NCBI RefSeq assembly: GCF_000424625.1
Contig: NZ_AUKG01000001.1
Location: 1-64,000, forward strand
Reading direction: 5' to 3'
Origin: Conexibacter woesei Iso977N
Lineage (GTDB): Bacteria; Actinomycetota; Thermoleophilia; Solirubrobacterales; Solirubrobacteraceae
Length of the DNA: 64,000 nt
In this document: positions 16,087 to 24,574 of the stretch, one piece after another
Layout: each line of letters opens with the position of its first letter
How positions within the stretch are numbered: the first letter of the stretch is position 1
The notes under the pieces: model-generated
The model's input: the letters and a program-made list of their open reading frames with translations, nothing else
The model's database searches: none
What the model was told of the DNA's origin: nothing
Position numbers and translations under genes: made by a program

Positions 16087-17654
16087 GCGTCCACCAGCAC
16101 GCCGGGGTTCAGCACGCCGCCGGGGTCGACCGCGGACTTGACCGCTCTCAACGCGGCCGCGAACAGGTCCGGGCGCTGCGCGTCGTACCACTCGCGGTGG
16201 TCGCGGCCGACCGCATGGTGATGCGTGATCGTCCCGCCGGCCTCGATGATCGCGTCGCCCGCTGCGCGCTTCATGACCTCCCACTGTGCCAGCTCGTCGC
16301 CGCGCCGCGCCGGCGCCAGGACCGTGAAGTACGGCGCCGGGCCGTCCGGGTAGACGTGCGTCATCCGGCACGTCACGCGGCAGGGCTCGCCGAGCGCCTC
16401 GCGGACCGCGCCGGTGACGGACGCGTGGAACGCCGGCCAGCGGTCCCAGGTGATCGCGGTCTCGAACGTGTCGGAGAGGACACCGAGCTGCAGGAGCGCG
16501 TCGCGGAGGTAGGGCATCGCGATGAACGCCTCGCGCCATGCCCCGACCGCGCCGGAGCCGGAGCCGCTCGGCTGGTCCCACTCGCCCCCATGCTTCCGGC
16601 AGATCGCGAGCCCCGCGGCGAGCTGCGCGTCCACCTCGGCCGCCGTCGACTCGAAGCCCAGCACCAGCACCGCGTGCGTGCCGTCGCCCGCGCCCGTCTG
16701 CTGCGCCTCCAGCGCATCGACCAGCCGGCAGTTCGCCGGGTTCAGCCCGGACTGCGCCAGCTCCCGCACCGCGGCGCTCCCACCGTTCATGAAGTCCTTG
16801 AAGCGCACCGCGCGCGCGGCCCGGAACTGCGGCCGCGGCTGCACGCGCACCCACGCCTCGGTGATCACGCCGAGGATGCCCTCCGACCCCAACAACATGC
16901 GGTCGGGCGACGGCCCGGCGCCGGAGCCCGGCAGCCGCCGCGACTCCCACGCGCCGCTCGGCGTGATCGCCCGGACCGACTCCACGAGGTCGTCGACATG
17001 AGTCCAGACCGTCGCGAAGTGCCCGCCCGCGCGCGTCGCGATCCAGCCGCCGAGCGTCGACAGCTCGAACGACTGCGGGAAGAAGCGCATCGTCAGCCCG
17101 TGCTCACCGAGCTGGCGCTCCAGCGACGGCCCCGCGACGCCGCCCTGGATCCGCGCCGCGCGCGACACGTCATCCACCTCGAGAACACGGTCCATCCGCG
17201 ACAGGTCGAGCGACACCACGCCCAGCCGGTCGCTCGGGACCCGCGGCTCGACGCCGCCGACCACGCTCGTCCCGCCGCCGAACGGCACGACCGCCACGTC
17301 CTCGCGCGCCGCCCACTCCAGCGTCGCCTCGATCGCGTCCTCGTCGCGCGCGAACACCACGGCGTCCGGCGCGTGGTCGATCCGGCCCCGGAACGCCCGG
17401 ACCGTGTCCGGGAACGAGCGCCCGTAGGCGTGCTCGACGCGATCGCGCGGATCCGTCGACCACCCCTCGATCCCGTCCGGACGCGGGAAGCGCGGCTCCG
17501 GCAGGACCACCGAACCAAGTGCTACAGGTTGCTCGACGTCGCCGCTGAGCGGGAAGCCGAGCACGTCGCGGACCAGCGGCGCCAGCGCGACCGGGTCGAT
17601 CTTGCCGTCCTCGAACCCCCAACCCCACCACGCCCGCTGCCGGTGACCGCTCAT
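16083..17654 (-). CDS. FAD-linked oxidase related to alkylglycerone-phosphate synthase
   Basis: 523 residues. VAO/PCMH-type FAD domain with VVPFGGGTSVVGGVEP and LSTLGGWIATRAGGHFATVWTHVDD, as in alkyldihydroxyacetonephosphate synthase (AGPS). The N-terminus WWGWGFEDG and the C-terminal ITHHHAVGRDHREW are close to AGPS; the His cluster is catalytic there. AGPS replaces the acyl chain of acyl-DHAP by a fatty alcohol to form ether lipids. Actinomycete homologues are often of unknown substrate. ATGA overlaps at both ends (with the thiolase-like gene upstream and LOG downstream) argue for one operon. Confidence 0.88.
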   Translation of the reverse strand: MSGHRQRAWWGWGFEDGKIDPVALAPLVRDVLGFPLSGDVEQPVALGSVVLPEPRFPRPDGIEGWSTDPRDRVEHAYGRSFPDTVRAFRGRIDHAPDAVVFARDEDAIEATLEWAAREDVAVVPFGGGTSVVGGVEPRVPSDRLGVVSLDLSRMDRVLEVDDVSRAARIQGGVAGPSLERQLGEHGLTMRFFPQSFELSTLGGWIATRAGGHFATVWTHVDDLVESVRAITPSGAWESRRLPGSGAGPSPDRMLLGSEGILGVITEAWVRVQPRPQFRAARAVRFKDFMNGGSAAVRELAQSGLNPANCRLVDALEAQQTGAGDGTHAVLVLGFESTAAEVDAQLAAGLAICRKHGGEWDQPSGSGSGAVGAWREAFIAMPYLRDALLQLGVLSDTFETAITWDRWPAFHASVTGAVREALGEPCRVTCRMTHVYPDGPAPYFTVLAPARRGDELAQWEVMKRAAGDAIIEAGGTITHHHAVGRDHREWYDAQRPDLFAAALRAVKSAVDPGGVLNPGVLVDA

Positions 17655-18871
17655 CGCCCGACCCTAGAGCCACCGGCGGCGCGGCGCCGGCGGCCCATCG
17701 TCGCGCCCGCCGGCTCGCGCAGCCGCGCGACCTTCTTGCGCGGGCGCTCACTCAGCGCGTCCTCGCTCCCGAGCAGCACCGTCGCCTGCGTGGACAGGAC
17801 GCCGCCGTTGCCGTGGGCCAACACGATGTCCTTGCCTTCCTCCCGGACCTCGCGCACCGCCTCGACCAGCAGCGCCAGCCCGTTCATCCCCGCGTGGTTG
17901 TAGGACAACCCGCCGCCCGACGTGTTCATCCGGAAGTCCCCGCCCGGCGCCACGCGGCCGCCCTCCACGAACGCGCCGCCGTCGCCCTTCGCGCAGAACC
18001 CCAAGTCCTCCAAGAACAGGATCGGCGTGATCGTGAACGCGTCGTAGATCTGCGCGCTCTCGACGTCGGCCGGCCGCAGGCCCGCCTCGGCGAACGCCCG
18101 CGCGCCCGACTCCACCGCCGCGGTCCGCGTCAGGTCCGGCATCGCCGAGACGTGCCGGTGCGTCATCGCCTCCGCCGCGCCGAGCAGGAACACCGGCGGC
18201 CGGCGCAGCGCGCGAGCCCGCGCCGCGCTCACCACCACCAACGCGCCGCCGCCATCGGTCACCAGGCAGCAGTCGCGCACGCCGAACGGATCGCACACGC
18301 GCGGCGAGGCAAGGACATCATCAACGCTGAGGTCGTCCGTCGACCACGCCGGCGCGCCGCGCCGCTGCGCCCACTGCCGCGCCGCGACCGCGACCCACGC
18401 CAGCTGCTCCGGCGTCGTCCCGAACTCATGCATGTGCCGCGATGCCGCCAGCGCGTAGGCGGCCACAGGCAACGGCGGCGCGTACGGCGCCTCCCACGGG
18501 TCGCGCTCCTGCACCGACGCGGTCCCGCGCCCGACCGAGCGCTGCGTCGACCCGTAGGCGATCACGGCGACCTCGCACTGCCCGGCGCCGATCGCCGCCC
18601 GCGCGTGGTTGAGGTGCGCCATCGGCGACGCGCCGCCGATCATGGTGGAGTCGGTGAAGCGCGGCCGGACGCCCAGGTCCTCGGCGAGCGTCGTCGCCGC
18701 CCACGGGATCTGCGTGGCCGAGGCGAACACGCCGTCGACCTCCTCGATCGCGATCCCCGCGTCGGCCAGCGCGGCGCGCGCCGCCTCGGCCATCACGTCG
18801 GCGGCCGAGAGCCCCGGCAGCGCGACGCCCATCTGCGCCTCGGCGGCACCGACGATCGCCACGCCGGTCAC
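17651..18871 (-). CDS. Thiolase-fold lipid-transfer (Ltp2/SCPx-like) protein without the thiolase Cys
   Basis: 406 residues from GTG 18871, which overlaps the stop of the DUF35 gene (GTGA). Thiolase fold: GVAIVGAAEAQMG at the start, LVTDGGGALVVVSAARA in the middle, then YDAFTITPILFLEDLGF and NTSGGGLSYNHAGMNG near the end. In biosynthetic and degradative thiolases a Cys stands at the nucleophile position; the corresponding stretch here is MIGGASPMAHLNHA, with no Cys. This pattern, with the conserved Tyr and the HxxG, is that of Ltp2-type proteins, which with a DUF35 partner act as retro-aldolases in sterol side-chain breakdown. The substrate here is unknown. A basic tail of about 30 residues follows the domain. 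Confidence 0.82.
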   Translation of the reverse strand: MTGVAIVGAAEAQMGVALPGLSAADVMAEAARAALADAGIAIEEVDGVFASATQIPWAATTLAEDLGVRPRFTDSTMIGGASPMAHLNHARAAIGAGQCEVAVIAYGSTQRSVGRGTASVQERDPWEAPYAPPLPVAAYALAASRHMHEFGTTPEQLAWVAVAARQWAQRRGAPAWSTDDLSVDDVLASPRVCDPFGVRDCCLVTDGGGALVVVSAARARALRRPPVFLLGAAEAMTHRHVSAMPDLTRTAAVESGARAFAEAGLRPADVESAQIYDAFTITPILFLEDLGFCAKGDGGAFVEGGRVAPGGDFRMNTSGGGLSYNHAGMNGLALLVEAVREVREEGKDIVLAHGNGGVLSTQATVLLGSEDALSERPRKKVARLREPAGATMGRRRRAAGGSRVGR

Positions 18872-19227
18872 GACGCGACCACCACCTCGAAGACGGGCAG
18901 CGGCGCAGCGTCGGCCTCGTCCGGGCTCGGCTCCTCCCACGCCACCCGCACGCGCGCACCCACGACGACGTCCTCCGGGGCGACACCGCGAACGCGCGAC
19001 ATCATCCGGAACCCCTCGTCCAGGTCCACCAGAACCAAGTTGTAGGCCTCGCCTCCGCGCGGCCGTGCAACGGTCGTTGCGTAGACGACGCCCAACCCCG
19101 CCGAGACCCGCCATTCCTCCAGCCCCACCCGGGGCCGGAACGTCGCGCGACCGGCGCGATCCACCTGGTACGCCAGCTCCCGCCGGCGGCAGAACTCCGT
19201 ATACACGTCCGCGGGCGAGCGCTCCAA
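18868..19227 (-). CDS. DUF35 OB-fold protein, partner of the thiolase-like protein
   Basis: 119 residues if started at TTG 19227; no better start is visible before the divergent NUDIX gene. The C-terminal OB-fold is seen in LGVVYATTVARPRGG, YNLVLVDLDEGFRMMSRV and VVVGARVRVAWEE. Normal DUF35 proteins carry an N-terminal rubredoxin-like zinc ribbon with two CxxC; here that segment (FCRRRELAYQVDRAGRATFRPRVG) keeps its length but only one Cys. It should form a complex with the Ltp2-like protein encoded next, with which it shares a GTGA overlap. Confidence 0.75.
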   Translation of the reverse strand: MERSPADVYTEFCRRRELAYQVDRAGRATFRPRVGLEEWRVSAGLGVVYATTVARPRGGEAYNLVLVDLDEGFRMMSRVRGVAPEDVVVGARVRVAWEEPSPDEADAAPLPVFEVVVAS

Positions 19228-19255
19228 GACGCCGGGAGCGTACCCTGCGGATTGG

Positions 19256-19912
19256 ATGACGCAAGCGCAGGCACCCGCGCTGCTCGCTCGCGGCCCTTGG
19301 GCCGGCGAGCAGGTCAACGCGGTCTGGCTGGACGAGGCCTTCGAACCCGACGCCGGGAAGGTCGAAGCCGCCGACGCCGCGATCGCCTCGCTGCGCGACC
19401 GCGGCTCGCCCGCCCACGACGGGATCGGCGCCCGCCTCGTCGAGTACGAAGCCACCCCCGAGGGCGCGTTGCACATCAAGTTGCAGCGCCTCCGCTGGGC
19501 CCTGCGCCTGGTCGAGGGCGACGCCTCCGAGACGATCTCCGCCCTCTGCGTGACCCGCGACGCCGACGGCCGCTGGCTCGCGGGCCGACGAGCCGCGTGG
19601 GTCGCCTCCTGGGCCGGGCGCTGGGCGCTCGGCGCCGGCGGCGCGGTCGACGAGGGCGAGTCACCCTTCACGACGCTCACCCGTGAGCTTCAAGAGGAGT
19701 GGTCGGTCGCCGCCGAGCGCGTCCAGGGCGAGGCGCTCGTGCGCCTGCCGCACAACATGATCATGTTCATCGGGCAGGCCTGGCTCCCGCCGGGTGCCGA
19801 GGTGGTCCCGGATCACGAGCACGACGCGTACGCGTGGTGGCCGGCCGAGATCGACGACTGGCCGCCCGAGGCCGACGAACCGCTGCGCGCCGTCGCGCGC
19901 CTCCTGCAGTAA
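19256..19912 (+). CDS. NUDIX hydrolase
   Basis: 218 residues. The Nudix box is present as GAVDEGE followed by RELQEEWSV, i.e. Gx5Ex7REx2EE, with Trp where the canonical box has an x-Gly after the EE pair. The metal-binding Glu residues are intact. The N-terminal 90 residues (LLARGPWAGEQVNAVW and a helical part) form an extra domain. Substrates are nucleoside-diphosphate-linked compounds of unknown type. The TAA stop abuts the GTG of the DUF3817 gene directly, so the two are coupled. Confidence 0.88.
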   Translation: MTQAQAPALLARGPWAGEQVNAVWLDEAFEPDAGKVEAADAAIASLRDRGSPAHDGIGARLVEYEATPEGALHIKLQRLRWALRLVEGDASETISALCVTRDADGRWLAGRRAAWVASWAGRWALGAGGAVDEGESPFTTLTRELQEEWSVAAERVQGEALVRLPHNMIMFIGQAWLPPGAEVVPDHEHDAYAWWPAEIDDWPPEADEPLRAVARLLQ

Positions 19913-20239
19913 GTGACCAAGGCAACCCGCCTCACCCCGTCGTTCGAGGTGCTCAAGCGCCTGTCGTTCGCGCACTCGACCGTCTACCTGATCCTGCTCA
20001 CCGTCTGGATCATCCCCGGCCTCCACACGCTCGAGTTCGTGTTCGGCCTTGCGCACGGTGTCGGGTGGATCTGCATGTGCGTGTTGTGCATCGAGGCACT
20101 TCGGGCACGTGTGATCCCACTGCAACTTGCGGTCGCCGTAGCCGTAATAGGTGCTGTCGGACCGTTCGTCGGTTCCTACGAGTTCATCCGCGAATCACGC
20201 CGCAGAGACCTAACCGTCGCTAACAGCAATCAGCGCTAG
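19913..20239 (+). CDS. DUF3817 membrane protein
   Basis: 108 residues from GTG 19913, immediately after the NUDIX stop. Three membrane segments: STVYLILLTVWIIPG, FVFGLAHGVGWICMCVLCIEA and LQLAVAVAVIGAVGPFVGSY. The order and the FxLAHGxG-type middle segment are those of the actinobacterial DUF3817 integral membrane family, function unknown. Only 16 bases separate it from the large dehydrogenase gene, so it may be in the same transcript. Confidence 0.82.
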   Translation: MTKATRLTPSFEVLKRLSFAHSTVYLILLTVWIIPGLHTLEFVFGLAHGVGWICMCVLCIEALRARVIPLQLAVAVAVIGAVGPFVGSYEFIRESRRRDLTVANSNQR

Positions 20240-20255
20240 AGTCAAGAAAAGAGAC

Positions 20256-23200
20256 ATGGCCGTCGAAGCCGCAGCTATCGAGGTCACCCTCCCCGCGATG
20301 GGGGAGTCGGTGACGGAAGGCACCATCCTGGAGTGGCACAAGCAGGAGGGTGACACCATCGAGGCAGACGAGACGCTCGTCGAGGTCTCGACCGACAAGG
20401 TCGACGCGGAGGTGCCCGCTCCCATCAGCGGCACCATCGTGAAGATCCACTTCGCCGAGGGCGACACCGTGCAGGTGGGCGCCGTCCTCGCGGAGATCGC
20501 GGCGGGTGACGGCAGTGCGGGATCCGCGTCTCCCAACGGCAACGGGAGTGGTGCGCCCGCAGCGGCGCCCGCCGACGACACGCCCGGCGAGATCGTCGAC
20601 ATCGTCACGCCCGCGGGCGGCGAGTCGGTGACCGAGGGCACCATCTTGGAGTGGGCGGTCAAGGTCGGCGACGTCGTCGGCGACGGCGACACGGTCGTGG
20701 AGATCTCGACCGACAAGGTCGACATGGAGCTCCCGTCCCCGGCGGCGGGCACGATCACCGAGCTGCTCGCCGAGGAGGGCGCGACCGTCACGGTCGGCCA
20801 GGTCATCGCGCGGCTGCAGCTCGGCTCCGGCAACGGCGCGAGCGCGCCCGCCGCGGCTCCCGCCTCCGGCAACGGCGCGGCTGCCGCAACGCCTACACCT
20901 TCCGGGACGGTCCCCGCCGACACCAAGGTCACCCCCGTCGCCGCGCGCGTCGCGGCCGACCAGGGCGTCGACCTCGGCCAGGTCACCGGCACCGGCCCGC
21001 AGGGCCGCATCACCAAGGACGACGTCCTGTCGTTCGATCCGGCCTCGGTCGTCGGCAAGAAGACCGTCCTCAAGGGCGGCGCCGCGATGCTCGCCCGCTA
21101 CATGGACGAGTCGCGCGAGATCCCGACCGCGACCTCGTTCCGGACGATCACCGTCACCGCGATGGACGCCCGGCGCAAGCAGCTCAAGGACGCCGGCCAG
21201 AAGGTCTCCTTCACGCACCTGATCGCGTACGCGATCTCGCTGGCCGCCCAGCAGGACATGCCGGTGATGGCGCACCACTTCGACACGATCGACGGCAGGC
21301 CGACGCGCATCGACGACGAGGCCGTCAACCTCGGCATCGCCGTCGACGTCCAGAAGAAGGACGGCTCGCGCACGCTGATGGTCCCGGTCATCCGGGACGC
21401 GGGCCGCCTGTCGTTCGCCGGCTTCAAGGCCGCCTTCGACGAGCTGATCGCCAAGGCGCGCGAGAACAAGCTGGGTGCCGACGACCTCGTCGGCGCCAAC
21501 GTCCAGCTGACGAACCCCGGCGGCATCGGCACGATCGCGTCCGTCCCGCGCCTGATGAAGGGCAACGGCACGATCATCGCGACCGGCTCGATCGCCTACC
21601 CGGTGGGCCTCGGGAACATCGGCGACATGATCGGCGCCGAGAAGGTCATGACCATGACCTCGACCTACGACCACCGCGTCATCCAGGGCGCGGAGTCCGG
21701 CCGGTTCCTGCAGGTCGTCGAGGCCTACCTCCAGGGCGAGAACGGCTTCTACGACGGCGTCTTCGCCTCGCTGGGCGCGCAGCTCGGCCCGGCGCCGACG
21801 CCGCCCGCGCCGGCTGCCGCCGCTGCCGCCGCGCGCGAGGCCCGCGCCGGCGACCGCCGCGCGCCGGTCATCGACGAGGAGCTGTTGCAGGCCGTCCAGG
21901 CGGCGACGTCGCTGCTGAAGGCGCACCGCACGCACGGCCACCTCGCCGCCAAGCTCGACCCGCTGGGCACCGAGCCCGAGGGCGATCCGGCGCTCGACCC
22001 GGACACCGTCGGCCTGACGCCGCAGCTGATGGCCCAGATCCCGGCGCGGATCCTGCGGATGCACGTCCCGGGCGCGACGCTCGCCGACGCGCTGCCGCAC
22101 CTGCGCGAGACCTACTGCGGGACGATCGCCTACGAGATCGAGCACATCGCCTCCCACCGCCAGCGCACCTGGCTGCGCGAGAAGATCGAGGGCGGCGAGT
22201 TCCGCAAGCCGCTGACGACCGAGGAGCAGAAGGCGCTGTTGACGCGCCTGATCGAGGTCGACGCGTTCGAGCGCTTCATGCACAAGGCCTACCTCGGCCA
22301 GAAGCAGTTCTCGATCGAGGGCCTCGACATGACGGTCCCGATGATCGACGAGGCGATCCAGCTCGCGGCCGCGCACGGCGCGCGTGAGGTCGTCGTCGGC
22401 ATGGCGCACCGCGGCCGGCTGAACGTGTTGGCCCATAACCTGGGTCGCCCGTACGAGACGATCTTCGCCGAGTTCGAGGGCGCCTCCACGCTGGAGGCCG
22501 TCACGACGATCCCGCAGGGCGGGACCGGCGACGTCAAGTACCACCACGGCGCCCAGGGCAGCTACCAGCTGCCCAACGGCGAGAGCGTGTTGGTGAACTT
22601 GGAGAGCAACCCCTCGCACTTGGAGTTCGTCGCCCCGGTCGTCGTCGGCGCCGCGCGCGCCGCGCAGACCACGCGCCAGGGCCCGCACGCCCACCGCGAC
22701 ACGGACGCGGCGATGCCGATCGTCCTGCACGGCGACGCGGCGTTCCCGGGCCAGGGCGTCGTCGCGGAGGCGCTGAACATGCAGGCGCTCGACGGCTACA
22801 AGGTCGGCGGCACGCTGCACCTCGTCACCAACAACCAGGTCGGCTTCACCACCGACCCGGAGGACGCGCGCTCCACGCGCTGGGCGTCGGACCTCGCCAA
22901 GGGCTACGACGTCCCGATCATCCACGTCAACGCCGACGACGTGCAGGCCTGCGTCCACGCGGTCCGGCTCGCGTTCGCCTACCGCGAGGAGTTCGGCCAC
23001 GACGTCGTCATCGACCTGATCGGCTACCGCCGCTTCGGCCACAACGAGGCCGACGAGCCCGCGTACACGCAGCCCGAGATGTACGCCAAGATCAAGGGCC
23101 ACAAGCGCGCGTCCGAGATCTGGGCGGAGCGCATGGTCAAGGACAACGTCGTGAGCAACGACGAGGTCGAGGCCGGCCGCCAGGAGGTCTGGGACCGCCT

Positions 23201-24518
23201 GAGCGCGCTGCACGCCGACCTGAAGGCCAAGATCAAGGCGGCCGAGGCGTCGGGCGGCGTGACCGCGCAGACCGGCGAGTACCAGCTCGACCGCTCGCCG
23301 TCGCCGGACGTGCCGACGGCCGTGTCGAGGGATCGCCTGGAGTCCCTGAACGAGGAGCTCCTGACGACGCCCGACGGCTTCACCGTCCACCCCAAGCTCG
23401 TCAAGCAGCTCGACACGCGCCGCGCGGCGATCGGCCCGGACGGCGGGATCACGTGGGCCCACGCGGAGCAGCTGGCGTACGCGTCGCTGCTGACCGAGGG
23501 CACGCCGATCCGCCTGACCGGCCAGGACGTCGAGCGCGGCACGTTCTCGCAGCGCCACCTCGTCCTGCACGACGCGAAGACCGGGCAGACGTTCTGCCCG
23601 ATCCAGTCGCTGCCGGGCGCGCTCGCACCGCTGGAGCTGCACAACTCCCCGCTGAGCGAGATCGCCTGCCTCGGCTTCGAGTACGGCTACTCCGCCGAGG
23701 CGCCCGAGACGCTGGTGCTCTGGGAGGCGCAGTTCGGCGACTTCGCCAACGGCGCGCAGGTCATCATCGACCAGTTCATCGTGTCCGGCCTGGCCAAGTG
23801 GGGCCAGACGTCGCGGCTGACGCTGCTGCTCCCGCACGGCTACGAGGGCTCGGGCCCGGAGCACTCCTCCGCCCGCATCGAGCGCTTCCTGCAGCTGGCG
23901 GCCGAGGGCAACATCCGCGTCGCCAACCTCACGACGCCGGCGCAGTACTTCCACCTGCTGCGCCGCCAGGCCCGGATCACCAAGCAGCGCCCGCTGGTGA
24001 TCTTCACGCCGAAGTCGCTGCTGCGCCTGCCGCAGGCCACGAACCGGATCGAGCACCTCGCCGAGTCGCGGTTCTTCCCGGTCCTCGGCGAGCCGCGCGT
24101 CCCGATCGAGAAGGTCACGCGCCTGGTGCTGTGCACCGGCAAGATCTACTACGACCTGGTCTCGCACCCCAACCGCAAGGACAACGAGAGCGTGGCCGTC
24201 GGCCGCATCGAGTTGCTCTACCCCTTCCCGGAGGGGCAGGTCCTGGAGCTCATCAACACCTACCCGAACCTCAGGGAGGTCGTGTGGGTGCAGGAGGAGC
24301 CGCGCAACATGGGCGCCCGCGCCCACATGTCGCCGCGCCTGCTGCAGGTGCTGCCGGACCACATCGCGTTCGGGTACATCGGGCGCCCGGAGCGCGCGAG
24401 CCCGGGCGAGGGCTACCCGGCCGCGCACACCGCCGAGCAGAACCGCATCCTGCGGACCGCGCTCGACGTGCAGACGCCGGTGAGCATGTACCCCATCAAG
24501 ACGCCGGGTGAGCGCTGA
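20256..24518 (+). CDS. kgd: Fused 2-oxoglutarate dehydrogenase: lipoyl-lipoyl-E3BD-E2-E1
   Basis: 1420 residues. Domains: lipoyl 1 (about 8-84, lipoyl Lys48 in STDKVD), lipoyl 2 (about 111-190, Lys154 in STDKVD), Ala/Gly/Pro linkers, peripheral-subunit (E3)-binding domain (about 224-260, VAARVAADQGVDLGQVTGTG), E2 acyltransferase core (about 270-500, His473 in YDHRVIQGAE, with Gln for the usual Asp as in mycobacterial Kgd), then a complete ThDP-dependent E1 (about 541-1420; KYHHGAQG, HGDAAFPGQGVV). It decarboxylates 2-oxoglutarate and passes the succinyl group to lipoate and CoA in the TCA cycle. Mycobacterium Kgd and Corynebacterium OdhA lack lipoyl and E3-binding domains. Here only E3 would be needed in trans. 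A purine-rich AAAAGAGA lies before the ATG. Confidence 0.96.
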   Translation: MAVEAAAIEVTLPAMGESVTEGTILEWHKQEGDTIEADETLVEVSTDKVDAEVPAPISGTIVKIHFAEGDTVQVGAVLAEIAAGDGSAGSASPNGNGSGAPAAAPADDTPGEIVDIVTPAGGESVTEGTILEWAVKVGDVVGDGDTVVEISTDKVDMELPSPAAGTITELLAEEGATVTVGQVIARLQLGSGNGASAPAAAPASGNGAAAATPTPSGTVPADTKVTPVAARVAADQGVDLGQVTGTGPQGRITKDDVLSFDPASVVGKKTVLKGGAAMLARYMDESREIPTATSFRTITVTAMDARRKQLKDAGQKVSFTHLIAYAISLAAQQDMPVMAHHFDTIDGRPTRIDDEAVNLGIAVDVQKKDGSRTLMVPVIRDAGRLSFAGFKAAFDELIAKARENKLGADDLVGANVQLTNPGGIGTIASVPRLMKGNGTIIATGSIAYPVGLGNIGDMIGAEKVMTMTSTYDHRVIQGAESGRFLQVVEAYLQGENGFYDGVFASLGAQLGPAPTPPAPAAAAAAAREARAGDRRAPVIDEELLQAVQAATSLLKAHRTHGHLAAKLDPLGTEPEGDPALDPDTVGLTPQLMAQIPARILRMHVPGATLADALPHLRETYCGTIAYEIEHIASHRQRTWLREKIEGGEFRKPLTTEEQKALLTRLIEVDAFERFMHKAYLGQKQFSIEGLDMTVPMIDEAIQLAAAHGAREVVVGMAHRGRLNVLAHNLGRPYETIFAEFEGASTLEAVTTIPQGGTGDVKYHHGAQGSYQLPNGESVLVNLESNPSHLEFVAPVVVGAARAAQTTRQGPHAHRDTDAAMPIVLHGDAAFPGQGVVAEALNMQALDGYKVGGTLHLVTNNQVGFTTDPEDARSTRWASDLAKGYDVPIIHVNADDVQACVHAVRLAFAYREEFGHDVVIDLIGYRRFGHNEADEPAYTQPEMYAKIKGHKRASEIWAERMVKDNVVSNDEVEAGRQEVWDRLSALHADLKAKIKAAEASGGVTAQTGEYQLDRSPSPDVPTAVSRDRLESLNEELLTTPDGFTVHPKLVKQLDTRRAAIGPDGGITWAHAEQLAYASLLTEGTPIRLTGQDVERGTFSQRHLVLHDAKTGQTFCPIQSLPGALAPLELHNSPLSEIACLGFEYGYSAEAPETLVLWEAQFGDFANGAQVIIDQFIVSGLAKWGQTSRLTLLLPHGYEGSGPEHSSARIERFLQLAAEGNIRVANLTTPAQYFHLLRRQARITKQRPLVIFTPKSLLRLPQATNRIEHLAESRFFPVLGEPRVPIEKVTRLVLCTGKIYYDLVSHPNRKDNESVAVGRIELLYPFPEGQVLELINTYPNLREVVWVQEEPRNMGARAHMSPRLLQVLPDHIAFGYIGRPERASPGEGYPAAHTAEQNRILRTALDVQTPVSMYPIKTPGER

Positions 24519-24521
24519 ACG

Positions 24522-24538
24522 CTCGCCCAGAGGGCGAG
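24522..24538. terminator. Short hairpin after the dehydrogenase gene
   Basis: CTCGCCC and GGGCGAG form a perfect 7-bp stem with a 3-base loop, four bases after the stop codon. There is no T run, as is usual in such GC-rich genomes. It probably marks the 3' end of the dehydrogenase transcript. Confidence 0.5.
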
Positions 24539-24574
24539 GTTCAGTCGCGCGAACTCGCTAGCGCTCCTTCGCGC

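Noticed and set aside
20220-24428. A 1402-residue open frame antisense to the dehydrogenase gene
   Set aside because: Composition is that of a mirror frame in GC-rich DNA (Arg, Ala, Val, Gly, Asp runs) with no domain; the sense strand has unmistakable E1/E2 motifs.
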